A stretch of DNA of 64,000 bases from the NCBI GenBank assembly GCA_035762175.1, contig DASTPP010000438.1, positions 1 through 64,000 on the forward strand. The letters run 5' to 3'. The notes beneath the pieces are model-generated. The model was not told where the DNA came from, searched no databases, and saw only the letters and a program-made list of their open reading frames with translations. Each line of letters opens with the position of its first letter. Within the stretch, counting starts at the first letter, position 1. The translations under genes were made by a program, and so were the position numbers. Positions 33,535 through 42,152 of this stretch are shown piece by piece. The stretch is from DASTPP01 sp035762175. Its GTDB lineage: Bacteria > Myxococcota_A > Polyangia > Polyangiales > Polyangiaceae.

Positions 33535-34850
33535 GGCCCCCCCGGACCCCCGATGTAAACCTTGGTCACCTTCCAGGGTGGACGCAACAGGTCGGCCTCG
33601 AGCGCGACGTTGATGGCCGCCAGGCGGTGCTCCTGGGTCGAAACGGCGACCAGGGGCGTTAGGCCCAGAACGGGGGGCAGAAAGGCGACCGACGAGGGGA
33701 AGTCGAAGAGGACCGAGTCTTCAACGAGCTCTTGACGGGCGCCCGTATCGATGTTCACCCGAATGATCCGTAGTTGCAACGAATCGGTCGCGTAGACGAA
33801 GCGCTCGCCCGGCTTGGCCGGGTTGAAGGCTAGCCCCTCGATCACCTCGGCCTCGACCCCGGCGGGCCGCAGCGAGACCGGCGCGATGTCCGCCGCCCGC
33901 TGGGCCGGCGTGCGCGTCGGGTCGCCCAGCGTCGCCACGGGCACCTTCCGAATGCCGCCCCGGCAAGAGCTCGTGAAGTAAAGCACGCCGCCGCGCGTCG
34001 CCAGCGCCGCCACCCCCGGCGCCACTTCGGCCGGCAGCTGGTAGGGAATGCCGTCGACCACGGCCCCCGGGAAGACGCAGGGCCCGAGCTCGGGGATGAC
34101 GTCGACGAAGGGCTGCTCGGGCAAGATGCCCGGCTCGACGGCGCCGTCGGGGCGCACGACCCAGAGGCCGCCCACGATCGACTCGGAGACGACGTAGCGG
34201 CCGTCCGGCAGGGTTTCGATGTCTTGGGCGAAGACGAGCGGCAGCCCCTCGAAGCTCACCGTCCGCTCGAGCGAGGCCTCGAAGTGACCGTATCGGTATT
34301 GGTAGCGGTAGTCGAAGACGCGCGCGACCGAGGGCGTCACCGGGCTCGGAAAGCCGCCCGGATCGAGCACGACGAGCCTGCCCTCTTCGGGCACGCGCAG
34401 CTTGAAGGGCAGGCGGAAGCCGCCCGGCGGCGGCGGCAGCTCGGCGACCTGCTCGCCCGTGAAGCGGTCGAGCGCGACGACGCGCCCGTCGAGCGCCTGG
34501 GTCACGAACACCAGGCGGCGGTCGCCCGCGACGCCGGAGGTCAGCCCCTCCACCTCGGCGTAGTCGTAAGCCACCGCCTTCGGCCCCACGACCACGCGCA
34601 GCTCGGACTGCGACGTCGAGGCGACCGCGCCCTCGCCCTCGGGCCCCACCTCGCCCGGCGCACACGCCGCGCCGAGCGTCGCGAACAAGGCCAGCGCCGC
34701 GAGCGCCGAGGCCGCGCGGGCGCGCTCGCCCCCCAACGCACGTGGGCGCCCCGCCGCGCCCCCACCCCCGAAAGCACTTCGGCGCCCCGTCGCGCCCCCG
34801 CCTGCTACGACATAGCGGGCCCGAGAGGGCTCCCCCCAGAAGGTCGGCAT
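33531..34850 (-). CDS. Lipoprotein with beta-propeller (SMP-30/NHL-like) domain
   Basis: 439 residues. The start ATG has an excellent AGGAG site (7-nt spacing). A Gly/Arg-rich N-terminus leads to a hydrophobic stretch and lipobox (ALFATLGAAC). The remainder has repeated blade-like units: RRLVFVTQALDGRVVALDRF, EEGRLVVLDPGGFPSP, DIETLPDGRYVVSESIVGGL, GVAALATRGGVLYFTSSCRG, EGLAFNPAKPGERFVYATDS, indicating a six- or seven-bladed propeller. Catalytic residues for lactonase activity cannot be assigned by eye, so it is called a structural homologue. Coupled by TTGA overlap to the next gene. Confidence 0.75.
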   Translation of the reverse strand: MPTFWGEPSRARYVVAGGGATGRRSAFGGGGAAGRPRALGGERARAASALAALALFATLGAACAPGEVGPEGEGAVASTSQSELRVVVGPKAVAYDYAEVEGLTSGVAGDRRLVFVTQALDGRVVALDRFTGEQVAELPPPPGGFRLPFKLRVPEEGRLVVLDPGGFPSPVTPSVARVFDYRYQYRYGHFEASLERTVSFEGLPLVFAQDIETLPDGRYVVSESIVGGLWVVRPDGAVEPGILPEQPFVDVIPELGPCVFPGAVVDGIPYQLPAEVAPGVAALATRGGVLYFTSSCRGGIRKVPVATLGDPTRTPAQRAADIAPVSLRPAGVEAEVIEGLAFNPAKPGERFVYATDSLQLRIIRVNIDTGARQELVEDSVLFDFPSSVAFLPPVLGLTPLVAVSTQEHRLAAINVALEADLLRPPWKVTKVYIGGPGGP

Positions 34851-35167
34851 GAATAAACTCCTTTCGCTCCAAACCTTACGATACGAGCAACGAGGGGAAC
34901 GATTCTACCAAAAGCGTCATCCCTCTCGTGATCGGTACGGGCTCGGGTTCCCGATTCAATACACGGTAAAAAACGCACTTAAGGGGGGGGCGCCCAGCTT
35001 CAATTGCCGCCGAGGTAGGACACGCTATGCCGGCGTGCGCATAGGGAATAGATACGGCTCAACGACCGTCGTCGTTCGCACCCCCCGCGGTCACCTTTCA
35101 TCACCAAGAGGTGTTCGCAAAAGGCAAGGTTTCGGGTGACGCGCAAGGAGAGTAAAAGTCGGATCGA
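34851..35167. other. Divergent promoter region
   Basis: 317 nt between two divergent genes, with AT-richer patches (gattcaatacacggtaaaaa, about 34953-34972; caaggagagtaaaagtcgg, about 35144-35162). The GGAG here lies too far from the next ATG to be its ribosome binding site, unless translation begins elsewhere. No gene seen. Confidence 0.4.
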
Positions 35168-35971
35168 ATGTGCCCAGGCAGTCGCACAACGGTTTCGGCA
35201 ATGGTTGTCCCCCCGCCCGAACGCGCCCACCGCCTACTCCCGCCTCCCTCTGCCGTCCGCGCCGCCCTCGCCGCACTGCTCCTGACGTCGGCCCTGCCCG
35301 TCGTCGGCTGCGGCTCGGCCAGCCCGCCGCCGAAGCATGGCGGGGCCGAGGCGGCTCGGGGCGGGCCGGCGGGCCCCGAGGGCAGCGGCCCCGGCGAGGC
35401 CGGGGGCGCGCGGGGCGGCGAGCAAGGCGTGAATGGCAAGGGCGTTCCGGCGGCGCCCGAAGGCCCGGTGGGCGGCGGCCCGAGCGGGCCCGAGGCCGCG
35501 AGAGGCGGCAGTCCGGGCGGGCCCGAGGCCGCGAGAGGCAGCAGCCCGGGCGGGCCCGAGGCCGCGAGAGGCGGCGGCGAACCGGCCGAGGCCAAGGGCG
35601 TGACGGGCCCTGACCCGGCCGAGGCCGCGGGCCCGAAGCCGGGCATCGCCGGCGAAGAGGGCCCGGGCGTCAGCAAGGCCAAGGCGCTGAGTAACGAGCG
35701 CGTCCTGGCCTCGGCCCGCGGCCGCATCCGGGCGTGTACCGAAGACGGCGTGTATCGCAAGCCCAGCATGGCCGGGCGCGTCCAGTTCGCCCTCACCGTC
35801 GGCGGCAACGGCTCGGTGTCGCAGGCCACGCTGACCCGCTCGGGCACGGTCGACGACGGCGTGGTCGCCTGCATCCGGCGCGTGCTGCAGGGCCTGCACT
35901 TCGACCCCCCCGAGAGCGGGACGTCGACCGTGAACGGCTCGTTCAAGGTCGTCAACGCGAGCCAGCAGTAG
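35168..35971 (+). CDS. Lipoprotein with collagen-like repeats and AgmX/PglI-type (TonB-like) C-terminal domain
   Basis: 267 residues from ATG 35168; ATG 35201 is an alternative. The signal ends in a lipobox (ALPVVGC). A Gly/Pro/Ala region includes three copies of a 12-residue unit (GGSPGGPEAARG, GSSPGGPEAARG). The C-terminal 95 residues (SNERVLASARGRIRACTEDG, RVQFALTVGGNGSVSQATL, VACIRRVLQGLHFDPPESG) match the AgmX/PglI C-terminal domain, a TonB-like fold with paired Cys (RACTED, VACIRR). In Myxococcus, proteins with this domain take part in gliding and surface functions (family knowledge). A periplasmic or cell-surface role is inferred here. Confidence 0.8.
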   Translation: MCPGSRTTVSAMVVPPPERAHRLLPPPSAVRAALAALLLTSALPVVGCGSASPPPKHGGAEAARGGPAGPEGSGPGEAGGARGGEQGVNGKGVPAAPEGPVGGGPSGPEAARGGSPGGPEAARGSSPGGPEAARGGGEPAEAKGVTGPDPAEAAGPKPGIAGEEGPGVSKAKALSNERVLASARGRIRACTEDGVYRKPSMAGRVQFALTVGGNGSVSQATLTRSGTVDDGVVACIRRVLQGLHFDPPESGTSTVNGSFKVVNASQQ

Positions 35972-36004
35972 CGATCGGCCGCCGAGGCCGCCTGGCGTCG
36001 GCCC

Positions 36005-37723
36005 TCAGTCCGAGTTCACCCACACGATCCCGAGGCGGGGCGCGCCGAGGCCGAGCGCCGCGCCCGCCTCGTAGAGCGCCCTCTCGTGCGCCCGCCCGAA
36101 GGGCCCGAGGGGGTAGACCTCGGGGTACGGCGGGCACCAGAAGTCGGCGCGCTCGTCCCAGGGCGAGAGGCGGGGGCGAAACCCGAGCACGCTCAGGCCG
36201 TCGAGGGGGTCGAGCAACTGCCCGGGCACGCCGACCAGGAGGGCCTCCCAGCCCTGGGCGAGGAGCAGAGCAGGGCCCAGCCCGAGGCGTTCGCCCCACT
36301 CGCTCAGGGCCGCGAAGGGCAGGGGCTCGCCGGACGAGCCCGTCAGGGCGGCGCGCAGCGAGGCGAAGGCCTCGCCCTCGACGAACGCGGCCCCGGGGGC
36401 GAGGGCGTAGCCGAGCAGGGTCGCGTGCGCGCAGGCGTAGCCGCCGAACTGGTGGCGGAACACGCAGAGCCCTTCGGGCGCGCCCTCTCGTTGCGTCCGC
36501 AGGGGCGCGACGAGGTCGGACTCGCCCTCGACGAGAAAGCCGGCGATGAAGAGGGGCATGGGCCCGCCGTCGTCTTGGCCCAGCTCGACGTCGAGGGGCG
36601 GCACCGGAGGGCGCCCCTCTTCGAACCAGCGTAGCCCCGCGGCCACGCGCCCCGCGATCGGCCCGGGGCCCTCGCCGCTCGCCCCGGGCGTTCGCCCGTC
36701 TTCCGGCGGCGCGCCCCCGCCGCACGCGTCGCGTAGCGCCTCGCAGCGGGCGCGCCAGCGCGGGTCGGGCAAGAGCGACGTCTCGCCCCCGTCGCCCTCG
36801 CGGGACGCGTCGGCGAGCGCGCGCTCGAGGGCCGAGAGGAGGGCCACGGCCCGACCGCACCCGGAGCGGTCCGAGCACTCGCGCGCGTCGAGGGTCGGGG
36901 CGAGCGCCTCGAACGCCCAGCGGGGGTCGTGGCGGAGCAGCGCCGAGGCGATTTCTTGCAAGATGGACGGGTCGACCTCGTCGCCCGGCCAGAAGCCTCG
37001 GCCGAGCGCGGCGGCCAACCGTCCGGCGGCGGCGCGTTCGAGCGACCCTGCGCAGAGCGCCTCCGCCGCCCGCGCCCGCAGCGCGCCCGGCCCCCGCTCG
37101 AGCATGTCGAGGAGCGGGCCCTTCGCCAGGGGGTCGCCGCTGCGGCCGAGCAGCGCCACCGCGTCGTCGAGGGCCGCCGGGGAGTGGGCGTCGAGGGGGC
37201 TCAGAAAGTAGGCGCCGACGATCGGGTCGGAGAGCCTCTCGGAGAGCAACCCGAGCAGGCGCTCGACCCGATCGCGGTCTCGGCCCGGCGGCACCGGGGC
37301 GCCCGGGCCGTGGCTCTCCCGCCAGGCGTCGAAGAGGGCGCGCGTGCCGGCGGCGTCGGCCCGGCGGGCGAGGCCGCGGGTGGCGCCGTCGCGGACGAAG
37401 GTCGAACCGTCGCCGAGCGCCCTCACGAGCACGTCGAGCGAGGGGCCGTCGTCGCAGCCGCCGAGCAGGGCCGCCGCCGTCCCGCGCACCTCGTTGTCGG
37501 CGTCGCCCTCGAGCGCGGCAAGGGCGAGCGCCCGCCCCGCCGCGGCGTCGAGCTCGAAGAGGGCCTCGAGGGCGGCGCCGCGGAGCAGCGGCGTGCCGAG
37601 CCTCGCGACCTCTTCGAGGCGAGCCACGCACGCCGGGCCGCGCCGCCCGGCCTCGGCGCGCAGGCGCTCGGCCGCAGGAAAGCCCCCCTCGAGGGGGAAA
37701 GCTTCGTCGTCGGTCGAGTCCAT
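36005..37723 (-). CDS. HEAT-repeat protein
   Basis: 572 residues, no signal peptide. Residues about 40-300 consist of HEAT/armadillo-type helical repeats (GTPLLRGAALEALFELDAAA, NEVRGTAAALLGGCDDGP, STFVRDGATRGLARRADAAG, GPGALRARAAEALCAGSLER). The C-terminal 250 residues form a distinct domain (FRHQFGGYACAHATLLGYAL, GERLGLGPALLLAQGWEALL, VYPLGPFGRAHERALYEAGA) that I do not recognise. It is next to the T6SS minus arm on the same strand but separated by a 560-nt gap containing a repeat array, so it is probably a separate transcription unit. A scaffold or chaperone-like role is possible but unproven. Confidence 0.75.
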   Translation of the reverse strand: MDSTDDEAFPLEGGFPAAERLRAEAGRRGPACVARLEEVARLGTPLLRGAALEALFELDAAAGRALALAALEGDADNEVRGTAAALLGGCDDGPSLDVLVRALGDGSTFVRDGATRGLARRADAAGTRALFDAWRESHGPGAPVPPGRDRDRVERLLGLLSERLSDPIVGAYFLSPLDAHSPAALDDAVALLGRSGDPLAKGPLLDMLERGPGALRARAAEALCAGSLERAAAGRLAAALGRGFWPGDEVDPSILQEIASALLRHDPRWAFEALAPTLDARECSDRSGCGRAVALLSALERALADASREGDGGETSLLPDPRWRARCEALRDACGGGAPPEDGRTPGASGEGPGPIAGRVAAGLRWFEEGRPPVPPLDVELGQDDGGPMPLFIAGFLVEGESDLVAPLRTQREGAPEGLCVFRHQFGGYACAHATLLGYALAPGAAFVEGEAFASLRAALTGSSGEPLPFAALSEWGERLGLGPALLLAQGWEALLVGVPGQLLDPLDGLSVLGFRPRLSPWDERADFWCPPYPEVYPLGPFGRAHERALYEAGAALGLGAPRLGIVWVNSD

Positions 37724-37904
37724 CGGTAAGCATTAGCCTACCTGATCCCAGCCGCGAGGCACCTCGGTCTCCCCTCGCTGGGCGGCCGCGCCCAGCAGGA
37801 AGCCGGCCCGCGAGCATGGTGTCCGGCATTTGCTCGACGAGGTGCGAGGCGGACACGCGGCGTGAGCCATCGCGAACCCTCGGCGCCAAGGGGTCGACGC
37901 CCAG

Positions 37905-38180
37905 CGCCTGGGCGGGGCGATGCCCAGCGCCCGGAGGCGCGATGCCCAACGCGTGAGGGTCGAATGCCCAACGCGTGAGGGTCGAATGCCCAACGCCTGG
38001 GCATTCGACCCTCACGCCGTGAGGGTCGAACCCTCCGCGCCTGGGCATTCGACCCTCAGTGCCTGGACATCGGACCCTCACGCCGTGAGGGTTGAACCCT
38101 CCGCGCCTGGGCATTCGACCCTCACGGCGTGAGGGTTGAACCTTCAGCGCTTGGGCATTCGCCCCTCACGCCATGAGGGG
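37905..38180. repeat. Dense palindromic repeat array
   Basis: The array has several units, alternating in orientation, of a roughly 22-bp motif (gcctgggcattcgaccctca and its complement tgagggtcgaatgcccaacg), joined by gtgagggt-gaaccctccgcg spacers. Full or near-full motifs start near 37963, 37985, 38002, 38040, 38107 and 38150. Many pair with neighbours as hairpins (cattcgaccctcac-gccg-tgagggtcgaa). Unlike CRISPR, there are no unique spacers of constant length. It fills the gap between the HEAT gene start and the end of the T6SS transglycosylase gene. Confidence 0.75.
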
Positions 38181-38285
38181 CGGTTCATAGCGTCGGCCAT
38201 GGGCCGCGCATCGCAGCGCGCCCTGGGCCCCGCCGAGGTTGGAGGGGGGGCCGGGTGGGCCCCGTCGCGTTCAGGGGCGGCGCGG

Positions 38286-39089
38286 CTAGCGCGGCCGCGC
38301 CGGCGGGGGGCCGGGGCGCCGCGGGGCGGGGGCGCTGGGGCCGCGCGGGCGAGGCGAGCGTGAGGCGGGGGGGCGCCGGGCCGAGGGGGCGGCGGGCGGA
38401 CGCGCCGCGCGCAAGCTCGAGGGCGCGCGGGCGGGCGGGCGCGGGCCGACGGCGCCGCCCTCGTCGCGGCCCGCGTCGAGCAGGCGCTGGTAGGCCCGGA
38501 GCACCGAGGCGACGTAGCCCTGCGTCTCGGCGATAGGCGGAATGGCCCCGTGGCGGCGCACGACGGCGGCGCCGGCGTTGTACGCCGCGAGCGCGAGGAC
38601 GAGCTGGCCGTCGAACTCGTCGAGCAGCGAGCGGAGCAGCTTCGCGCCCCCGGCGACGTTCTGCCGGGGCTCGAAGGGGTCGGTGACGCCGAGCAGCGAG
38701 GCGGTCTCGGGCATGAGCTGCATCAGGCCGAGGGCGCCCTTCGGCGAGATCGCGCGCGGGTTGAAGCCCGACTCGGCCTCGATGACCGCCAGGACCAGCT
38801 CGGGCGCCAGGGCGTTCGCTTCGGCCGCCTCGCGGGCGAGCGCGTCGTAGGGCTTCGCGAGGCCGACCGCGGCGGGCCGGGTGGGGGGCGAGGCGTCGGC
38901 GGCGGGCGGGTCGGCGGGCCTGTCTGTGGGCGGCGCCGGGGCTCGGGCGGGGCCGGTGCTCACGAGGTGCGCCCGGCCCGAACGGTCGGTGTACCGAAAC
39001 ACCTCGGCCGCCGCCCGGCGCTCGGTCACGGCGTTGCACGCGAGCCAGAGCGAGGCGAGCAGGGTCGCGTGTTTCGTCGTTCGTCGCAT
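38286..39089 (-). CDS. Soluble lytic transglycosylase (SLT domain) of the T6SS minus arm
   Basis: 267 residues with an N-terminal signal-like segment. A short DUF4124-like motif follows (EVFRYTDRSGRAHLVS). The SLT domain at residues about 80-200 has PELVLAVIEAESGFNPRAIS (catalytic Glu at about residue 106), KGALGLMQLMPETASLLGV, NVAGGAKLLRSLLDEF and LALAAYNAGAAVV, all conserved in family 1 lytic transglycosylases. It cleaves the MurNAc-GlcNAc bond in peptidoglycan. The C-terminal 60 residues are Arg/Pro-rich. As the last gene of a T6SS operon, it probably opens local holes in peptidoglycan for assembly of the secretion complex, like MltE or other T6SS-linked transglycosylases (family knowledge). 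Confidence 0.85.
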   Translation of the reverse strand: MRRTTKHATLLASLWLACNAVTERRAAAEVFRYTDRSGRAHLVSTGPARAPAPPTDRPADPPAADASPPTRPAAVGLAKPYDALAREAAEANALAPELVLAVIEAESGFNPRAISPKGALGLMQLMPETASLLGVTDPFEPRQNVAGGAKLLRSLLDEFDGQLVLALAAYNAGAAVVRRHGAIPPIAETQGYVASVLRAYQRLLDAGRDEGGAVGPRPPARAPSSLRAARPPAAPSARRPPASRSPRPRGPSAPAPRRPGPPPARPR

Positions 39090-39110
39090 CGGGGGCTCGG
39101 GGCGCGGGCG

Positions 39111-39674
39111 CTATTGGGGGACGATGGTGAAGACTTCGAGCAAATCTTCGAGATCGAAGAGGGCGTCGTCGAGCTCGGCGCGCAGGGCCTTCGGGTCGGC
39201 CGGCGTCGACGCGGGGGCGCCCTTCGGGGCGGCCGGCGCCGACGCGGGGGCGCCCTTCGGGTCGGAAGGTGCGGGCGAGGGGGCGGCCGGGGCGGCGGCG
39301 GGGGCGGCCGTGGTCAGGTGGGCGCTCTCGAAGCGGGCGACGGCTTGCTCGACGCGGCGCAAGAACGGTTCGACGGCGGCCCGGGCTTCGGGGCCGAGGC
39401 TCGTCGCGAGGGCCGCGCGTAGCTCGGTCAGATCGGCGCGCGCCCGGTCGAAGGGGTCGAGGGGGGCGGGGGCCGCTCTCGGGCGGGCGTCGGCGGGGGC
39501 GGGCTTCGGGACGGCGGGCCGCCGGGGCGAGGCGACGTCGCGCGCGGCGAGGGGCCCGCCCTCGGGGGGCGCGGCGGGCTCGCGGGGCGCGGGGGCGCGG
39601 GCGGTCGTCGGGGTCGAGGCCGCGAGGGCCCAACGGCGCCGCAAGCGCTCGAGATCGAAGGGCTCGTTTGCCAC
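39111..39674 (-). CDS. Unknown T6SS-arm protein
   Basis: 187 residues, no signal or membrane segment. Pro/Ala-rich linkers flank a central helical domain (DPFDRARADLTELRAALATS, EPFLRRVEQAVARFESA) and a C-terminal acidic helix (KALRAELDDALFDLEDLLEV). Two Ala/Pro repeats (DPKGAPASAPAAPKGAPAST) occur between them. It lies 25 nt downstream of tssL and 21 nt upstream of the transglycosylase, so it is certainly in the operon. The architecture is consistent with an adaptor. Not recognised as a core Tss protein. Confidence 0.65.
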   Translation of the reverse strand: MANEPFDLERLRRRWALAASTPTTARAPAPREPAAPPEGGPLAARDVASPRRPAVPKPAPADARPRAAPAPLDPFDRARADLTELRAALATSLGPEARAAVEPFLRRVEQAVARFESAHLTTAAPAAAPAAPSPAPSDPKGAPASAPAAPKGAPASTPADPKALRAELDDALFDLEDLLEVFTIVPQ

Positions 39675-39699
39675 CGGTCTAGGCCCCTTCGTCGCGCGC

Positions 39700-40491
39700 T
39701 CAGGGCGTGCCGAACCACGAGAGGGCGAGGTAGGTCGCGACGACCACGCCCGAGGCGACGGCGTAATAAGGCCAGGGGAAGGCCACGAGCTCGACGCCCC
39801 GCGCGGGGCGGGGCGGGGCGGCCGCGGGCGCCGGCCGCAGGGGGATGCGCTCGGCGAGCCGCGCGGCGTACTCGTCGAGCTTCTTGCGGTGGCCCTGGTG
39901 CATGCCCGCGAACCCGTCGGCGAGGCAGAAGTAGAAGACCTCGAAGACGAAGGGGTGCGTCTCTTGCTGGCGCAGCTTGTCTTCGGCGACGGTGAAGAAG
40001 AGCTCGCCGCCGTTGTCGATCTCGTAGAGCTCGCCTTGCAGTGGCTCCCAGCGCGCGGCCTCGCCCCGGGTGCTGATCTGCACGAGCTCGTCGACGTACA
40101 CGACGACGGGGAAGAGCGCGTAGTAGACGTCGTGCTCGCTCAAGACCTCGGCGAAGGCGGCGCGCAGCTCGACGAGCCGCTGGCGCACGATCGCGCGCAG
40201 GGCGACGAGGTCGGGGCCGGCGGGGGGCTCGCCGCGCCGGGCCAGCTCGCGGGCGAGCTCGGGGGCGCGGGCGAGGCGCGGGTCGGCCTCGGCGTCGAGC
40301 GGGGCCTCGCCGGGGGCGCCGGCGGCGGCGACCGGGGCGCGGGCGCGGGCGCGCTCGACGGCGATCTGGGCGGCGCGGGCGCCGACGCAGAGGTCTTGCA
40401 CCTCGCGCAGGGCGGCCTCAAGGGGGAACCAGAGCGCCGTCGTCGAGCCGGCGCCGCGGGCGGCGGCCCGGGCGGCCGCGTCAGTGCTCAT
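39700..40491 (-). CDS. tssL: T6SS inner-membrane protein TssL (DotU/IcmH family)
   Basis: 263 residues. The DotU cytoplasmic domain shows YYALFPVVVYVDELV, RWEPLQGELYEIDNGGELFF, LRQQETHPFVFEVFYFCLAD and GFAGMHQGHRKKLDEY, with a single C-terminal membrane anchor (YYAVASGVVVATYLALSWFG). This is the usual TssL topology, but it lacks the extra OmpA-like peptidoglycan-binding extension. TssL joins TssM and TssJ (genes in the plus arm) to form the membrane complex and contacts baseplate TssK. Its start overlaps the end of tssF by 11 nt, indicating translational coupling. Confidence 0.9.
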   Translation of the reverse strand: MSTDAAARAAARGAGSTTALWFPLEAALREVQDLCVGARAAQIAVERARARAPVAAAGAPGEAPLDAEADPRLARAPELARELARRGEPPAGPDLVALRAIVRQRLVELRAAFAEVLSEHDVYYALFPVVVYVDELVQISTRGEAARWEPLQGELYEIDNGGELFFTVAEDKLRQQETHPFVFEVFYFCLADGFAGMHQGHRKKLDEYAARLAERIPLRPAPAAAPPRPARGVELVAFPWPYYAVASGVVVATYLALSWFGTP

Positions 40492-42127
40492 AGCGTAGCT
40501 CCCGGCCGAGGCGCGGCAGGCGCGCGGTGATCTCGACGACGCGCTCGGCGCTCCAGGCTTCGAGCAGGTCGAGCAGCTTCGAGCAGAACAGGTCGAGCGC
40601 GGGCAGGTCGGCGGCGCCCGCGCCCTCGAACTCGAGCTCGTAGACGTGGCTGACGCCGCCGGCCTTGTGGCCCGCGGGCTTCGAGCGGACGGCGACCGAC
40701 GAGAGCCCGGCGACGAGCCGCTCGAACTCGCGCCGGCGCGCGGCGCCCAGGGCGCGCAGCAAGAAGGTGAGCTCGTCGAGGCCGAGGAAGCGCTGGTTCT
40801 TGATGGCCATCAGCGAGAGCAGCCCGTCGCGGTCGTCGGCGAGATCGCTCGCCGCCTCGGCCGCGAGGGGCCCGGCACACGACCAGGTGAGCCCCTCGAA
40901 GTGCCGGTCGGCGGGGCGCACGCGCAGGTCGAGCGAGCGGGCGGCGCCGAGGCCGGGTTGCGTCCACAAGGCCTCGACGGCGACGCGGCGCGGCCGGTCG
41001 AAGGCGCCGGGCAGGGCGAGCTCGAGCCAGGCCCGGCGCTGCGGCCCCTTGCCCTCGAAGACGACTTCGTAGCCGAGGTCGGTGGGGCCGAGCACGCCGG
41101 GCTCGAGCGGCGCCATGCCCTCGGCCGTCAGCAGGTAGGCGCCGAGCACCGAGTGCGGGGCGTAGCCGGCGTCGACCTCGGGGTGGCGGATGAGGTGCCG
41201 CTCGCGGGTGCCGTCGTGCTCGACGGGGTCGGCGAGATCGCGCTTGAGGTTGTAGGCGGGCGCGGCATGGAGCACGAAGCTGTCGGGGGTAAGGTGCAGG
41301 TCGGCCGGCCAGTCTTTGTCGACGTCGAGGCAGAGCGAGAAGGCCTGCCAGTGGCGGCCGCGCGCGACGCCGCGGGCGCGCACGAAGAGCTCGGCCTCGG
41401 GAAAGTGCACGAACGATCGGAAGCGGTCGACCGGGTGCTCGAAGGCCTCGGGCTCGTGGGCGCCGGCCGCCGGGGCGCCGAAGGCGAGCTCGCAGGGGGC
41501 GCCGACCTCGTCGCCGCGGGCGACCTTGCCGTAGATGACGCTCGCGCGCTTGACGTGGGACTTGAGCGCGAAGCGCAGGGCCATCGAGGCGGCGGGGTCG
41601 CTCAGGTGGTCGAGGTAGAGCGAGAGCTCGCCGATCTCGTCGTTGCGGGCGAAGTCGCTCGCGAAGCGCAGGAAGATGCGGCGGCCCTTGTCGCGCCCGG
41701 GCACGAGGTCGACCGACTCGAGGGCGACGGGCAGCACGCGCAAGGGGGCGGCGGTGCGGAAGCGGTAGGCGGGCCGGCGGCCCCAGTCGGCGGCGGGAGC
41801 GACGAGCAGCTCGGAGCCGCGCGGCAGCTCGGCCGCGTCGGAGAAGCGCGCGGTGACGTCGGCGCGCACCACGGCGGCGGCGGGCAGGGGGCTCAGCACG
41901 TAGGGGAAGTGCTGGCGCAAGAGGCGCAGCAGGCTCTGGTCGACAGCGCGCTCGGCGGCGAGGCGGGTGCGGGCCGAGAAGAAGGCCAGCGCCTCGATGA
42001 GCCGGCGCACGTCGGGGTCTTCGCGGGCCAGCGGCACCTTCGGGTGCAGCCCCGCGTACGAGGCGCGGAACTTCTCGAGCGCCTCGAGCTCGACGAGAAA
42101 CGCTTCTTCGAGCTCGTCTTCGTTCAT
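40481..42127 (-). CDS. tssF: T6SS baseplate protein TssF (VasA/ImpG)
   Basis: 548 residues, near the family norm of about 600. The start MNEDELEEAFLVELEALEKF, followed by HPKVPLAREDPDVRRLIEAL and then FFSARTRLAAER, is the conserved TssF N-terminus (YyeEL..L...g.efA...P..a..L). VDQSLLRLLRQHFPYVLSPL and later RHLIRHPEVDAGYAPHSVLG also fit. TssF forms the baseplate wedge with TssG (60530-61471) and TssE (61494-61874), so partners of one wedge complex are split between the two arms of this locus. Good ATG; 25 nt downstream of the needle-like gene. Confidence 0.9.
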   Translation of the reverse strand: MNEDELEEAFLVELEALEKFRASYAGLHPKVPLAREDPDVRRLIEALAFFSARTRLAAERAVDQSLLRLLRQHFPYVLSPLPAAAVVRADVTARFSDAAELPRGSELLVAPAADWGRRPAYRFRTAAPLRVLPVALESVDLVPGRDKGRRIFLRFASDFARNDEIGELSLYLDHLSDPAASMALRFALKSHVKRASVIYGKVARGDEVGAPCELAFGAPAAGAHEPEAFEHPVDRFRSFVHFPEAELFVRARGVARGRHWQAFSLCLDVDKDWPADLHLTPDSFVLHAAPAYNLKRDLADPVEHDGTRERHLIRHPEVDAGYAPHSVLGAYLLTAEGMAPLEPGVLGPTDLGYEVVFEGKGPQRRAWLELALPGAFDRPRRVAVEALWTQPGLGAARSLDLRVRPADRHFEGLTWSCAGPLAAEAASDLADDRDGLLSLMAIKNQRFLGLDELTFLLRALGAARRREFERLVAGLSSVAVRSKPAGHKAGGVSHVYELEFEGAGAADLPALDLFCSKLLDLLEAWSAERVVEITARLPRLGRELRYEH

Positions 42128-42152
42128 GGCACGTCGACCCCGCGCGGCGCCC

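Noticed and set aside
37905..38180. CRISPR array
   Set aside because: Repeats alternate in orientation and have no unique spacers of regular length; no cas genes are near.
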